From Pseudonocardiaceae bacterium YIM PH 21723 (lineage in GTDB: Bacteria; Actinomycetota; Actinomycetes; Mycobacteriales; Pseudonocardiaceae), in the NCBI GenBank assembly GCA_003600225.1, contig QZFT01000015.1:99928-163927 (forward strand): DNA of 64,000 nucleotides, written 5' to 3'. This document shows, in pieces, positions 29,529-37,540 of this stretch (its first letter is position 1; each line of letters opens with the position of its first letter). The notes under the pieces were generated by a model. That model ran no database searches. It was not told the origin of the DNA and saw only the letters and a list, made by a program, of their open reading frames with translations. A program made the translations under genes and the position numbers.

Positions 29529-30851
29529 ATGAAACGCGTACTCACCGCCGCGCTCGCGGTGGCCGTACTGGCCGGGGTCTCCGGCTGTGCGGCCGCCGTC
29601 CGCGGCAACCGGATCGACGGGCCACCGGGCCCGGATGACAAGGTCACCCTGCGGGTGTGGAGCCCGTTCACCGAGCGCGAATACGACGAGTTCGCGAAGG
29701 TGCTGAACGACTTCCACGCCCAGCACCCGAACATCACCATCGAGTCGGTGGGCAACCAGGACGACGACAAGATCACCCAGTCCATCCGCGGCAACAACGC
29801 GCCGGACGTGGCGGTCTCCTGGTCCACCGAGCAGCTCGGCCAGTACTGCGCCACCGGCAGCTGGCAGGACCTGACCCCGTACCTGCGGCGGGACGACACC
29901 GGCTTCGAGAACAAGATCCCGGACGCGGTGCAGACCTACACCCGGTTCGAGAACAAGCGGTGCGCGATGCCGCTGCTCGCCGACACCTACGGCCTCTACT
30001 ACAACAAGGATCTGCTGGCGGCCAAGGGAATCCAGCCACCGAAGACCATGGCCGAGCTGACCGAGGCGGCCAAGAAGCTGACCGTGCGCAACCCGGACGG
30101 CTCGATCAAGGTCGCCGGATTCGTGCCGCTGACCAACTTCTACAACCAGCGGGCCTACATCATGGCTCCGCTGTTCAACGCCACGTCCACCACGCCGGAC
30201 GGCCGCTCCGCGATGGGCATCGACCCCGGCTGGAAGGACATGTTCACCTGGCAGAAGGAACTCACCGACTGGTACGGCTACGACAACCTGGCCCGGTTCA
30301 CCGCCGGCCTCGGCCAGCAGTACTCGGGCGACAACGCGTTCCTCACCGGCCAGGTGGCCATGATGTCCGACGGTGAGTACCGCACGGCCTTCATCAAGGA
30401 CCAGAAGCCGGACCTGAACTACGGCACCGCGCCGATGCCGGTCAGCGACCGGTACCCGGACCGTTTCGGCGGCGGCTACGCCACCGGCACCATCGTCGGC
30501 ATCCCGAAGGGCGCCAAGCACGCGGGCGCGGCCTTCGAGCTGGTCAAGTACCTGACGCTGGACACCGGCGCGCTGGTGAAGCTCGGCAACGGCCTGCGCA
30601 ATGTGCCGACCACCAAGGAGGCGCTGGACAGCAAGGACCTGGACGTCGACGCGCAGTACCAGACCTTCCTGGACATCTTCAAGAACAAGAACCTGGCCGG
30701 CCCGCCCGCCACCACCAACGGATCCGACTGGATCAAGACGGTGCAGGACTTCGGCGCGTCCTGGCTCAGCGGCAAGGTGCCAGATCTGGACGACGGCCTG
30801 AAGAAGCTGGACAAGCAGATCGACGACTCGGCCTCGATCGGCGGCCGATGA
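29529..30851 (+). CDS. Family 1 sugar-binding lipoprotein
   Basis: 440 residues from ATG 29529 (GGAGGG upstream). Signal peptide with lipobox VSGC (Cys17). The mature protein begins VTLRVWSPFTEREYDEFAKV and has NAPDVAVSWSTEQLGQYC and PLLADTYGLYYNKDLLAAKG. It is a CUT1 carbohydrate binder for the two following permeases. The sugar is unknown; GH4 and N-acetylglucosamine kinase neighbours point to an aminosugar or beta-glucoside. It overlaps the next gene by 4 bases. Confidence 0.85.
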   Translation: MKRVLTAALAVAVLAGVSGCAAAVRGNRIDGPPGPDDKVTLRVWSPFTEREYDEFAKVLNDFHAQHPNITIESVGNQDDDKITQSIRGNNAPDVAVSWSTEQLGQYCATGSWQDLTPYLRRDDTGFENKIPDAVQTYTRFENKRCAMPLLADTYGLYYNKDLLAAKGIQPPKTMAELTEAAKKLTVRNPDGSIKVAGFVPLTNFYNQRAYIMAPLFNATSTTPDGRSAMGIDPGWKDMFTWQKELTDWYGYDNLARFTAGLGQQYSGDNAFLTGQVAMMSDGEYRTAFIKDQKPDLNYGTAPMPVSDRYPDRFGGGYATGTIVGIPKGAKHAGAAFELVKYLTLDTGALVKLGNGLRNVPTTKEALDSKDLDVDAQYQTFLDIFKNKNLAGPPATTNGSDWIKTVQDFGASWLSGKVPDLDDGLKKLDKQIDDSASIGGR

Positions 30852-31777
30852 TGCCCGCGAACCGCAGACTGGTCGTCCTGGCGTTCCTGGCCCCGGCGAT
30901 CCTCGGCTTCACGCTGTTCTTCGCCTATCCGCTGCTGGCCACGATCGGCATGTCGTTCACCGACTACGACCTGATCAACCCGGTGAAGTGGGCGGGCCTG
31001 CGCAACTACACCGACATGTTCACCAAGGACGCCCTGCTGAAGACCGCCGTCTACAACACCCTGTGGATGGTGGTGGTCCTGACGGTGCTGCGCGTCGCCT
31101 TCGCGCTGGGCACCGCGCAGGTGATCGCCCGGCTGAAGTCGGGCGTCGGTCTGGTCCGAACGCTCTGCTACCTGCCGTCCCTCGCCCCGCCGGTGGCCGC
31201 GACGCTGGCCTTCGTCTTCATCTTCAACCCGCAGACCGGGCCGGTGAACAACGTCCTCGCCGCGATCGGCATCGACGGTCCACTGTGGTTCCAGGACCCG
31301 AACTGGTCCAAGCCCGCGCTGACCCTGCTCACCCTGTGGGGCTCCGGCGAACTGATGATCATCATCCTGGCCGGGCTGCTGGACGTGCCCAACGACCTGT
31401 ACGAAGCGGCCTCTCTGGACGGTGCCGGCTCCGTCAGGAAGTTCTGGCACATCACCCTGCCGTCGATCACCCCGGTGCTGCTGTTCGGCGTGGTGAACTC
31501 GATCATCTTCGCCCTGCAGTACTTCACCCAGGCCGTAGTCGCCGGATCGGCGGCCTCCGGTGCCGCCGAACTCACCGGCTCCTACCGGTACATGGGCTAC
31601 CCGGAGAACTCCACGCTGACCTTCCCGATGTGGCTGTACCAGCAGGGATTCCGCTACTTCCACATGGGCTACGCCGCCGCGCTGGCCACCGTGCTGTTCA
31701 TCGTCTCCTTCGCCTTCACCGCGTTGCTGGTGCAGCGGATGCGCCGAGCCACCAACGTCGAGGAGGGGACGGCATGA
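30848..31777 (+). CDS. ABC sugar permease (MalF-type)
   Basis: 309 residues with six predicted helices beginning LVVLAFLAPAILGFTLFFAYP. The EAA loop is LYEAASLDGAGSVRKFWHITLPSITP. Its last codons GAG GAG GGG ACG GCA TGA lie in a 19-bp sequence repeated exactly before the next permease, so the original pair was probably joined by an ATGA overlap before a palindrome was inserted between them. Confidence 0.9.
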   Translation: MMPANRRLVVLAFLAPAILGFTLFFAYPLLATIGMSFTDYDLINPVKWAGLRNYTDMFTKDALLKTAVYNTLWMVVVLTVLRVAFALGTAQVIARLKSGVGLVRTLCYLPSLAPPVAATLAFVFIFNPQTGPVNNVLAAIGIDGPLWFQDPNWSKPALTLLTLWGSGELMIIILAGLLDVPNDLYEAASLDGAGSVRKFWHITLPSITPVLLFGVVNSIIFALQYFTQAVVAGSAASGAAELTGSYRYMGYPENSTLTFPMWLYQQGFRYFHMGYAAALATVLFIVSFAFTALLVQRMRRATNVEEGTA

Positions 31778-31911
31778 GGACTCCCCGGAATCCGAAGTCG
31801 GCGATGTTCGCGCGAGGTACGAGCCCGAACATCGCCGACTTCGGGACGCTTGTTCTCCCGAACATCGCCAACTTCGAGAACGCGGTCCGCACCGAGGAGG
31901 GGACGGCATGA
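31759..31911. repeat. Palindromic insert (copy 4 and an extra arm) between 19-bp direct repeats
   Basis: CGAGGAGGGGACGGCATGA occurs at 31759-31777 and again at 31893-31911. Between them are a palindrome with 19-bp perfect arms (31792-31844: CCGAAGTCGGCGATGTTCG and complement) and a third single arm (31859-31876). The arms carry two paired changes from the family consensus. The direct repeats supply the stop of one permease gene and the ribosome site and start of the next, so the insert is neutral to both proteins. Confidence 0.85.
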
Positions 31912-32762
31912 CCACCATGACCAGGAGGCGCCCCGGCCAGGGCGGCAAGACGCTGGAGTGGATCGCCATCCACAGCCTGGGGATCGCCCTGGGGCTGGCC
32001 TTCGCGCTGCCGATCGTGTTCATCCTGCTGACGGCGTTCATGTCCGACCAGCAGACACTGACCGCGCAGTGGTGGCCCCGGGAATGGCACTTCGAGAACT
32101 TCTACGAGGTGTTCCAGAAGGTCCCGCTGCTGCGGTACCTGGGCAACTCGCTGCTCTACTCGCTGCTCGCCACCTTCGGCATGCTGCTGTCCGCGATCCC
32201 CGCCGCCTACGCGCTGTCCCGCCTGCGCTGGAAGGGCCGCAATACGGCGTTCCTGCTGGTGGTGGCGGCGATGATGCTGCCGCCGCAGGTGGTCGCGGTG
32301 CCGCTGTACGACCTGTGGGCGGCGGCCGGGCTGACCGGCACCCTGGTCCCGCTGATCGTGCCGTACTTCCTGTTCGACGCGTTCAGCGTGTTCCTGCTGC
32401 GGCAGTTCTTCCTGACCATCCCGCAGTCCTATGTGGACGCTGCCAGGATGGACGGCTGCAACGAGTGGCAGATCGTCACCAAGGTGATCCTGCCGATGGC
32501 CAAGCCGGGGCTCGCCGCGGCCGGGCTGTTCTGCTTCCTCTACACCTGGAACGACTACTTCGGTCCGCTGCTCTACACCGGCGAGCAGCAGGACAACTGG
32601 ACGCTGTCCGTGGCACTGGCGTCCTTCCGAGGCATGCACTACGTGCAGTGGAACCTCACGATGGCGGCAACGGTGCTGATGCTGCTGCCCGCGATCGTGT
32701 TGTTCCTGTTCGCGCAACGCTCATTCGTCCGAGGCATCACCTTCACGGGAGTCAAAGGCTAA
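31908..32762 (+). CDS. ABC sugar permease (MalG-type)
   Basis: 284 residues, six helices, EAA loop YVDAARMDGCNEWQIVTKVILPMAKPG, ending FVRGITFTGVKG as usual for the family. The ribosome site GGAGGGG is in the duplicated 19-bp unit. It pairs with the permease at 30848. No ATPase gene is in this operon, so MsiK at 55.8 kb is the probable energy source. The GH4 gene starts directly after the stop. Confidence 0.9.
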   Translation: MTTMTRRRPGQGGKTLEWIAIHSLGIALGLAFALPIVFILLTAFMSDQQTLTAQWWPREWHFENFYEVFQKVPLLRYLGNSLLYSLLATFGMLLSAIPAAYALSRLRWKGRNTAFLLVVAAMMLPPQVVAVPLYDLWAAAGLTGTLVPLIVPYFLFDAFSVFLLRQFFLTIPQSYVDAARMDGCNEWQIVTKVILPMAKPGLAAAGLFCFLYTWNDYFGPLLYTGEQQDNWTLSVALASFRGMHYVQWNLTMAATVLMLLPAIVLFLFAQRSFVRGITFTGVKG

Positions 32763-34025
32763 ATGAAGCTCACGGTTGTCGGCGGCGGTTCCACCTACAC
32801 CCCCGAGTTGATCGACGGCATCGCCGGCCGTCGCACCAGTCTGGCCGTCGACGAGATCACCCTGGTCGACCCGGACACCCATCGACTGTCCATTGTGGGC
32901 GCCTTCAGCCAGCGCCTGCTGGACCACGCGGGCCACGGCGCGAAGGTCACCACCACGACGAACCTAGAGTCCGGTGTGGACGGTGCGGACGCGGTACTGC
33001 TGCAACTGCGGGTCGGTGGCCAGACCGCCCGGCACTCCGATGAGACTTTTCCGCTGGCCTGTGACTGCCTCGGCCAGGAGACCACCGGCGCCGGCGGGCT
33101 CGCCAAGGCGTTGCGCACCGTGCCGGTGATCCTGGACATCGCCGACCGGGTCCGCGAGCTGACCGGCCCGGACACCTGGATCGTGAACTTCACCAACCCG
33201 GTCGGCATCGTCACCAGGGCACTCCAGCAGGCGGGCCACCGGGCGGTCGGCCTGTGCAACGTCGCGATCGGCATGCAGCGGCGGCTCGGCGGGATCCTGG
33301 GCGTCGAGCCGAGCGCGGTGAAGCTGGACCACGTGGGCCTGAACCACCTCACCTGGGCGCGCGGGGTACGGGTGAACGGCATCGAGATGCTGCCGGAACT
33401 GCTGACCACCTACGGCGACCAGGTGGCCGCGGACATCAAGCTCCCGGTGGAGCTGATGCGGCTGCTGAACGCGATCCCGTCGTACTACCTGAAGTACTTC
33501 TACGAGCACGACTCCGTGGTCCGCGAGCAGCACGGCCAGCCGTCCCGGGCCCAGGTGGTCAAGGACGTGGAGGACGAGCTGATGAAGATCTACGCGGACA
33601 CCGAGGTGGTGACCAAGCCGGACTCGCTGAGCAAGCGGGGCGGCGCGTTCTACTCGGAGGCCGCCATCCAGCTGGTGCACGCGCTGACCAGCGGCGGCCG
33701 CCCCGAGGAGCACGTGGTCAACGTGCGCAACGACGGCACGCTGCCGTTCCTGCCGGACGACGCGGTGATCGAGGTTCCGTCCCTTGTGGACGGCAGCGGC
33801 GCGCGCCCGCTGCCGATCGCCCCGCTGGACCCGGACATGGCCGGGCTCATCGGCGCGGTCACCGGCTACGAGTGGCTGGCCCTGGAGGCCGCGCTGCACG
33901 GCGGCCGGGACCGGGTGGTGCGCGCACTGCTGGCGCATCCGCTGATCGGGCAGTGGGATGCGGCGGAGAAGCTGGCCGACGCGTTGATCGCCGAGAACCG
34001 CGACCACCTGCCGTGGGTCAAATGA
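32763..34025 (+). CDS. GH4 family 6-phospho-glycosidase
   Basis: 420 residues. An NAD-binding start KLTVVGGGSTYTPELI, ETTGAGG, the Mn-ligand motifs CNVAIGMQRRL and HVGLNHLTWARG, and SYYLKYFYEHD. GH4 enzymes hydrolyse via NAD and Mn by transient oxidation at C3, often on 6-phosphorylated disaccharides. The family pattern resembles 6-phospho-beta-glucosidases. Coupled by ATGA to a sugar kinase gene, so it may act on a beta-linked aminosugar disaccharide; this is inferred. Confidence 0.85.
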   Translation: MKLTVVGGGSTYTPELIDGIAGRRTSLAVDEITLVDPDTHRLSIVGAFSQRLLDHAGHGAKVTTTTNLESGVDGADAVLLQLRVGGQTARHSDETFPLACDCLGQETTGAGGLAKALRTVPVILDIADRVRELTGPDTWIVNFTNPVGIVTRALQQAGHRAVGLCNVAIGMQRRLGGILGVEPSAVKLDHVGLNHLTWARGVRVNGIEMLPELLTTYGDQVAADIKLPVELMRLLNAIPSYYLKYFYEHDSVVREQHGQPSRAQVVKDVEDELMKIYADTEVVTKPDSLSKRGGAFYSEAAIQLVHALTSGGRPEEHVVNVRNDGTLPFLPDDAVIEVPSLVDGSGARPLPIAPLDPDMAGLIGAVTGYEWLALEAALHGGRDRVVRALLAHPLIGQWDAAEKLADALIAENRDHLPWVK

Positions 34026-34972
34026 CGGCGGCTGTGGCGGCGATCGACGGCGGCAACAGCAAGACCGATGTGCTGCTGATCGCCGAGAACGGCGAGGTGC
34101 TGGGCCGGGCCAGAGGTGGCGGATCCTGCTACCAGACGGTCGGTTTGGACCGGACGATCGAGGTGGTCGGCGAGCTGCTGGCCGAAGCCGCGGGCGGCGT
34201 GCAGCCGCCCTATGCCAAGCACGTCTACGCGTGCATGGCGGGCGCCGACCTGCCCCGGGAGGAGCAGCTGCTCACCGAGGTGCTGGGCGGCTGGTCGGAC
34301 CGGATCACGGTCACCAATGACACGTTCGCGCTGCTGCGGGCCGGTACCCAGGACGGGGTCGGCGTCGCGGTGGTGTGCGGTGCCGGGGTGAACGCGGTGG
34401 GCGTGGCGCCCGATGGCCGCACGCACCGGTTCCCGGCCATCGGCCAGCTGGCCGGCGACTGGGGCGGTGGCGGTTTCCTGGGCCGGGAGATCTTCTGGTG
34501 GGCCATCCGGGCCGAGGACGGCCGCGGCCCGGCGACCTCGCTGCGGGACGCGGTGATCGAGCACTTCGGCGTGCGCACGGTGACCGAGGCGATGGAGCAG
34601 CTGCACTTCGGTGAGCGGCCCACCTCGGCGCTGCACGGCCTGGTTCCGTTGCTGTACCGGGAGGCCGGGGCCGGTGACCCGGTTTCGGTGCGGCTGACCG
34701 ACCAGCAGGCCGACGAGATCACCGTGATGGCCACGGTGACCCTGCGCGAGCTGAATCTGCTGGCCGAGCCGGTGAAGGTGCTGCTCGGCGGCGGGGTGGT
34801 CACCGGCATGCCCGGGCCGTTCCTGGCCGACGTGGAGCGCCGGATCCACGGCATGGCCCCGAAGGTCACCATCGAGCTCGTCGCCGCTCCCCCGGTCATC
34901 GGGGCGGCCCTGCTGGGCCTGGACGCCCTGGGACTCACCACTCCAGAAGTGGAGACCCGCCTCCGAAGTTGA
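34022..34972 (+). CDS. N-acetylglucosamine kinase (BadF/BadG ATPase family)
   Basis: 316 residues of the ASKHA fold: phosphate-1 loop VAAIDGGNSKTDVLL, GGGSCYQTVG, phosphate-2 TVTNDTFALLRAG, VCGAGVNAVG and adenosine loop VLLGGGVVTG. The family includes eukaryotic-type GlcNAc kinase and glucosamine kinases. Here it would make GlcNAc-6-phosphate for NagA. Last gene of the second sugar operon. Its TGA stop codon lies inside the left arm of the palindrome that follows. Confidence 0.82.
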   Translation: MTAAVAAIDGGNSKTDVLLIAENGEVLGRARGGGSCYQTVGLDRTIEVVGELLAEAAGGVQPPYAKHVYACMAGADLPREEQLLTEVLGGWSDRITVTNDTFALLRAGTQDGVGVAVVCGAGVNAVGVAPDGRTHRFPAIGQLAGDWGGGGFLGREIFWWAIRAEDGRGPATSLRDAVIEHFGVRTVTEAMEQLHFGERPTSALHGLVPLLYREAGAGDPVSVRLTDQQADEITVMATVTLRELNLLAEPVKVLLGGGVVTGMPGPFLADVERRIHGMAPKVTIELVAAPPVIGAALLGLDALGLTTPEVETRLRS

Positions 34973-35017
34973 CGATGTTCGGGGCTCGTTCCTCCCCGCG
35001 AACATCGTCAACTTCGG
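34963..35017. terminator. Palindrome, copy 5, giving the stop codon of the kinase gene
   Basis: 19-bp arms CCGAAGTTGACGATGTTCG and complement with a 17-base loop. The frame of the kinase gene enters the arm and stops at TGA 34970-34972. A second GC-rich hairpin follows at 35043. Placed as end-of-operon signal. Confidence 0.75.
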
Positions 35018-35042
35018 AACTGAAAGTCCCTTGAAAACGCTT

Positions 35043-35071
35043 AGGGCGCCCCCTTCCCCTGGGGGCGCCCT
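35043..35071 (+). terminator. GC-rich hairpin after the second sugar operon
   Basis: AGGGCGCCCCC and complement (11-bp stem) with loop TTCCCCT, followed by TTCG. It lies 70 bases behind the kinase stop codon and just past palindrome copy 5. A typical actinobacterial terminator without a long T-run. Confidence 0.7.
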
Positions 35072-35108
35072 TCGCGTGCACCCAGCTTGCGCTGGTCTGA
35101 GGGGTCCG

Positions 35109-35492
35109 CTAGCCGGTGGTCACCGACGAGGTGGGATCTGCGGACTGTTGTTGGCTGTGCGACGGCGGCGTCGGCGGAACCGTCGCGGTGGGTGCAGCCG
35201 AGGAGATCAGGCCGATGATGCTGCTGGTGGTGCTGACCGTGGGAGACGGCGCGGCGATCACGGTGGATCGCGGCGGCAGCGTCACGTACACGGTGGACAC
35301 ACCGGTGGTGCGGACATCAGCGGTGGAGGATGTCGGACTGGGAGCGGAGCTCGGACCAGGTTCCGACGAGGGCGTATCGGTAGTCGCAGCCCGCTGACCC
35401 ATCCCGAACCCGATCAGGATCCCGAGGACGATAGCCACCGAGGTGGTCGCCGACAGAGCCAGTTTCGGCATCCGGGGCGGGGGCAGCGGCAC
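35109..35492 (-). CDS. Ser/Thr-rich membrane-anchored small protein
   Basis: 127 residues from GTG 35492. One N-terminal membrane helix (about 11-29, LALSATTSVAIVLGILIGFG) and an extracellular Ser/Thr/Pro/Val-rich tail. An internal ATG (35471) would leave a shorter N terminus. No family recognised; low complexity makes the call moderate. Confidence 0.5.
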   Translation of the reverse strand: MPLPPPRMPKLALSATTSVAIVLGILIGFGMGQRAATTDTPSSEPGPSSAPSPTSSTADVRTTGVSTVYVTLPPRSTVIAAPSPTVSTTSSIIGLISSAAPTATVPPTPPSHSQQQSADPTSSVTTG

Positions 35493-35700
35493 TGCGACTC
35501 CGATCCGAAAGAGTTAGAAGAGCGTGGCGGGGGGCGTCCACGCTCAACTGACTCATCGCTAAGTCTGACCAATGCGATACGCCGCATGACCATGCTTCAC
35601 CATTTTGGGTCATACCTCTTTGCCATAGCACGAATCCGGCTGGCGGTTGACCCGGAGAGGCTCACATGCATGTCGGAAGCGGTTTTGCTCCGATCAGCGG

Positions 35701-36465
35701 CTATCGGGACTGCTTGGCGACGAGCTCCTGGATCATCTCGAAAATGCGTCTCGCTAGGCCGGTCGAGTCCATCGGGGCGTAGGTGACGACGTCCGAGGAG
35801 TCCGCTCCGCGACGCGTCGTAACCCCATAACGACCGTCGGCCGTGTCGAACCACGCGAGTTCCGGCAGCCGGTAGCGCAATCCGCGATCGTCCTTGGCGA
35901 GCACCGAGAACTGACCCAGCCGGATCTTGGGCCGGCTCAGCAGTTCCTCGGCCGCCAGGAGTTCCGGCGACTCCTCGCGGGCGGCACCGGGGCCCACGCC
36001 ACCGCCGCGCCGTTTGGTGGCCGGCAACGACAGTTCCACCGGCTCGCCGGGGCCACCGGGCAGCTGCGGCAGCAGTTCGACGATGCCGAACACCATGCCG
36101 CTGGGTTCCAGGAAGTCCATCCGCATGGTGTTGTCCTGCAGGACACCCAGCACCGTCTGCCTGCCGCGCGCGCTGACCCGGGCGGCGAGCAGCTGCTGCT
36201 TCTCGGTGTTCAGCAGCCCGGCCAGCGTGATGATCAGCTGGCCATCGGCCAGACATCGCAGGCCCTCGACGAGGGTGGCGTCCGGTTCGCCGTCCCGCAG
36301 CAGGCCACGCCGGGTCAGATCCTCCCGGACGGCGGTGCGGATGCGGTCCCGTTCCTCCGGGGTGTCCCCGAAGCGCGGAACCTCCAGCGGGTAAGGCAAC
36401 TCCCCGAGGTCCAGTTGCTCCCAGAGCATGTCGACCGCGGCGAGCGAGAGTGTGACCGTCTCCAT
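35701..36465 (-). CDS. ESX secretion chaperone EspG family, second copy
   Basis: 254 residues from ATG 36465, coupled to the upstream gene by TGATG. It begins METVTLSLAAVDMLWEQLDLGELPYPLEVP, then CLADGQLIITLAGLLN, QTVLGVLQDNTMRMDFLEPSGMVFGIVELLPQLPGG, and the late block LRYRLPELAWFDTADGRYG, matching EspG architecture. A longer frame to 36933 overlaps the other gene and is rejected. Partner of the PPE-tail-like protein encoded just before it. Confidence 0.8.
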   Translation of the reverse strand: METVTLSLAAVDMLWEQLDLGELPYPLEVPRFGDTPEERDRIRTAVREDLTRRGLLRDGEPDATLVEGLRCLADGQLIITLAGLLNTEKQQLLAARVSARGRQTVLGVLQDNTMRMDFLEPSGMVFGIVELLPQLPGGPGEPVELSLPATKRRGGGVGPGAAREESPELLAAEELLSRPKIRLGQFSVLAKDDRGLRYRLPELAWFDTADGRYGVTTRRGADSSDVVTYAPMDSTGLARRIFEMIQELVAKQSR

Positions 36466-37187
36466 CAGTAGCGGAAACCTGGTGGTTCCTCGCCGATCAC
36501 CGGCGGCGCCACCAGCCGGGAGTCGCCGTAGTAGTCGTCGTTCATCGAGATCAGGTAGGACGGCCGCTTCGACTTCTTCTGCACCACACCGGAATCGGCC
36601 TCGATCCGGGGCGCGGGCGGCGTCTTCACCACGGGTGCGGCGGGCGTCAGGGGCGCGGGCGCGACGGCGAACTGCGGCGGGGCGGTCACCACGGTGGCAG
36701 GTTCGGCCTTGGTCACGACGGGCTGCGAGCGGCGCAGGCTCACCTGGGTGAGCTGCGGGACGGCGATGGGCGGCGGCGCGACGAGCGGAGCCTTGCGGCC
36801 CAGCGCGGGCAGGGTCGGCGCGGCGGCGGCGACCGGCTGCGGGTCGGTGTCCTTGATCGCGGGCATCACCTCGGTGCGCTCCGCGGCCGGAATGTGCTCG
36901 ACGAACGGCTTGGGCGGGGTGGCCTCGACCCACATCTCGACCTTGGGGCCCGGGTCCGGCTCGGGCTCCGGTTCGGGCTCTGGCACGACCTCGGCGACCG
37001 GCTCGATCGCCGGCGCCGGCTCCTCTTCGGGTTCCTCCAGCGAGACGTGCGCGGCCTCGACGAGGGCCGACTGGTACTCGCTGAAGTCCCGTTCCAACTG
37101 GGGTAACAGCCGTGGATAGGCCAGCGGGTCACGCTGTGCCGCCATCGATGCGAAGGCATCGCGCAAGCGGAACACAGGTACCTGCAT
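36465..37187 (-). CDS. Pro/Glu-rich protein with PPE-type C-terminal tail
   Basis: 240 residues. A helical N terminus (MQVPVFRLRDAFASM to about residue 55), a long Pro/Glu/Ala/Val-rich disordered middle (55-205), and a tail PSYLISMNDDYYGDSRLV followed by APPVIGEEPPG. The SYL ... PPVIG tail parallels the PPE-like protein at 22782. ATG 37187 has AAGGGGG upstream. With the following EspG gene it likely forms a type VII substrate-chaperone pair, but no PE/PPE core is clear. Confidence 0.6.
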   Translation of the reverse strand: MQVPVFRLRDAFASMAAQRDPLAYPRLLPQLERDFSEYQSALVEAAHVSLEEPEEEPAPAIEPVAEVVPEPEPEPEPDPGPKVEMWVEATPPKPFVEHIPAAERTEVMPAIKDTDPQPVAAAAPTLPALGRKAPLVAPPPIAVPQLTQVSLRRSQPVVTKAEPATVVTAPPQFAVAPAPLTPAAPVVKTPPAPRIEADSGVVQKKSKRPSYLISMNDDYYGDSRLVAPPVIGEEPPGFRY

Positions 37188-37540
37188 CGGAGCCCCCTTG
37201 CTGGGTCTCAGGCCACGTCCCCGGCACCGTAGCAGCGCAGGCGCCAGGGTTCAGGTCGTTTGGTCAATCCCGAACGTCATCACACCAACAGCCGAACGCG
37301 TTGTAGCCGGGCAACGTCTCCCAATGGCCGTACACCGGAGTTATAGCCGCGATATGGGTATCAACCGCCGCTTACCGAAGGTCGATACGGCCGTTTCTGC
37401 CAGCCGGGAGACACGCGACGCCACCGCGCTCGCCCTCGACCCTTTCCTGCGCGCCCGGCCTGCGTCAACAGCGGCCAGGTCACGTTGACAAACGGCCGCA
37501 CCACGCGGGTGCGGCCGTTTGCCCTGGAAGATCAACTAGT
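37188..37540. other. Spacer between the EspG operon and the SGNH genes
   Basis: Holds the start region of the PPE-tail gene and a terminator for the SGNH gene (37489-37521). A short frame at 37353-37488 (44 codons) has no ribosome site and no recognisable features. Nothing else is evident. Confidence 0.5.
37489..37521 (-). terminator. Terminator of the first SGNH hydrolase gene
   Basis: Perfect 14-bp stem CAAACGGCCGCACC / GGTGCGGCCGTTTG with loop ACGCG, 20 bases past the stop codon of the gene at 37541. Confidence 0.85.

Noticed and set aside
28338..30521. Open frame of 727 codons on the minus strand opposite the ROK and binding-protein genes
   Set aside because: Shadow of two certain plus-strand genes, no start signal and no recognisable domain.
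35701..36933. Long form of the second EspG gene (410 codons)
   Set aside because: It would overlap the upstream gene for 470 bases; the ATG at 36465 gives the family N terminus and a TGATG coupling.
37353..37488. Short plus-strand frame of 44 codons before the SGNH terminator
   Set aside because: No ribosome site, no hydrophobic or conserved features, and position in a spacer; not enough to call a gene.
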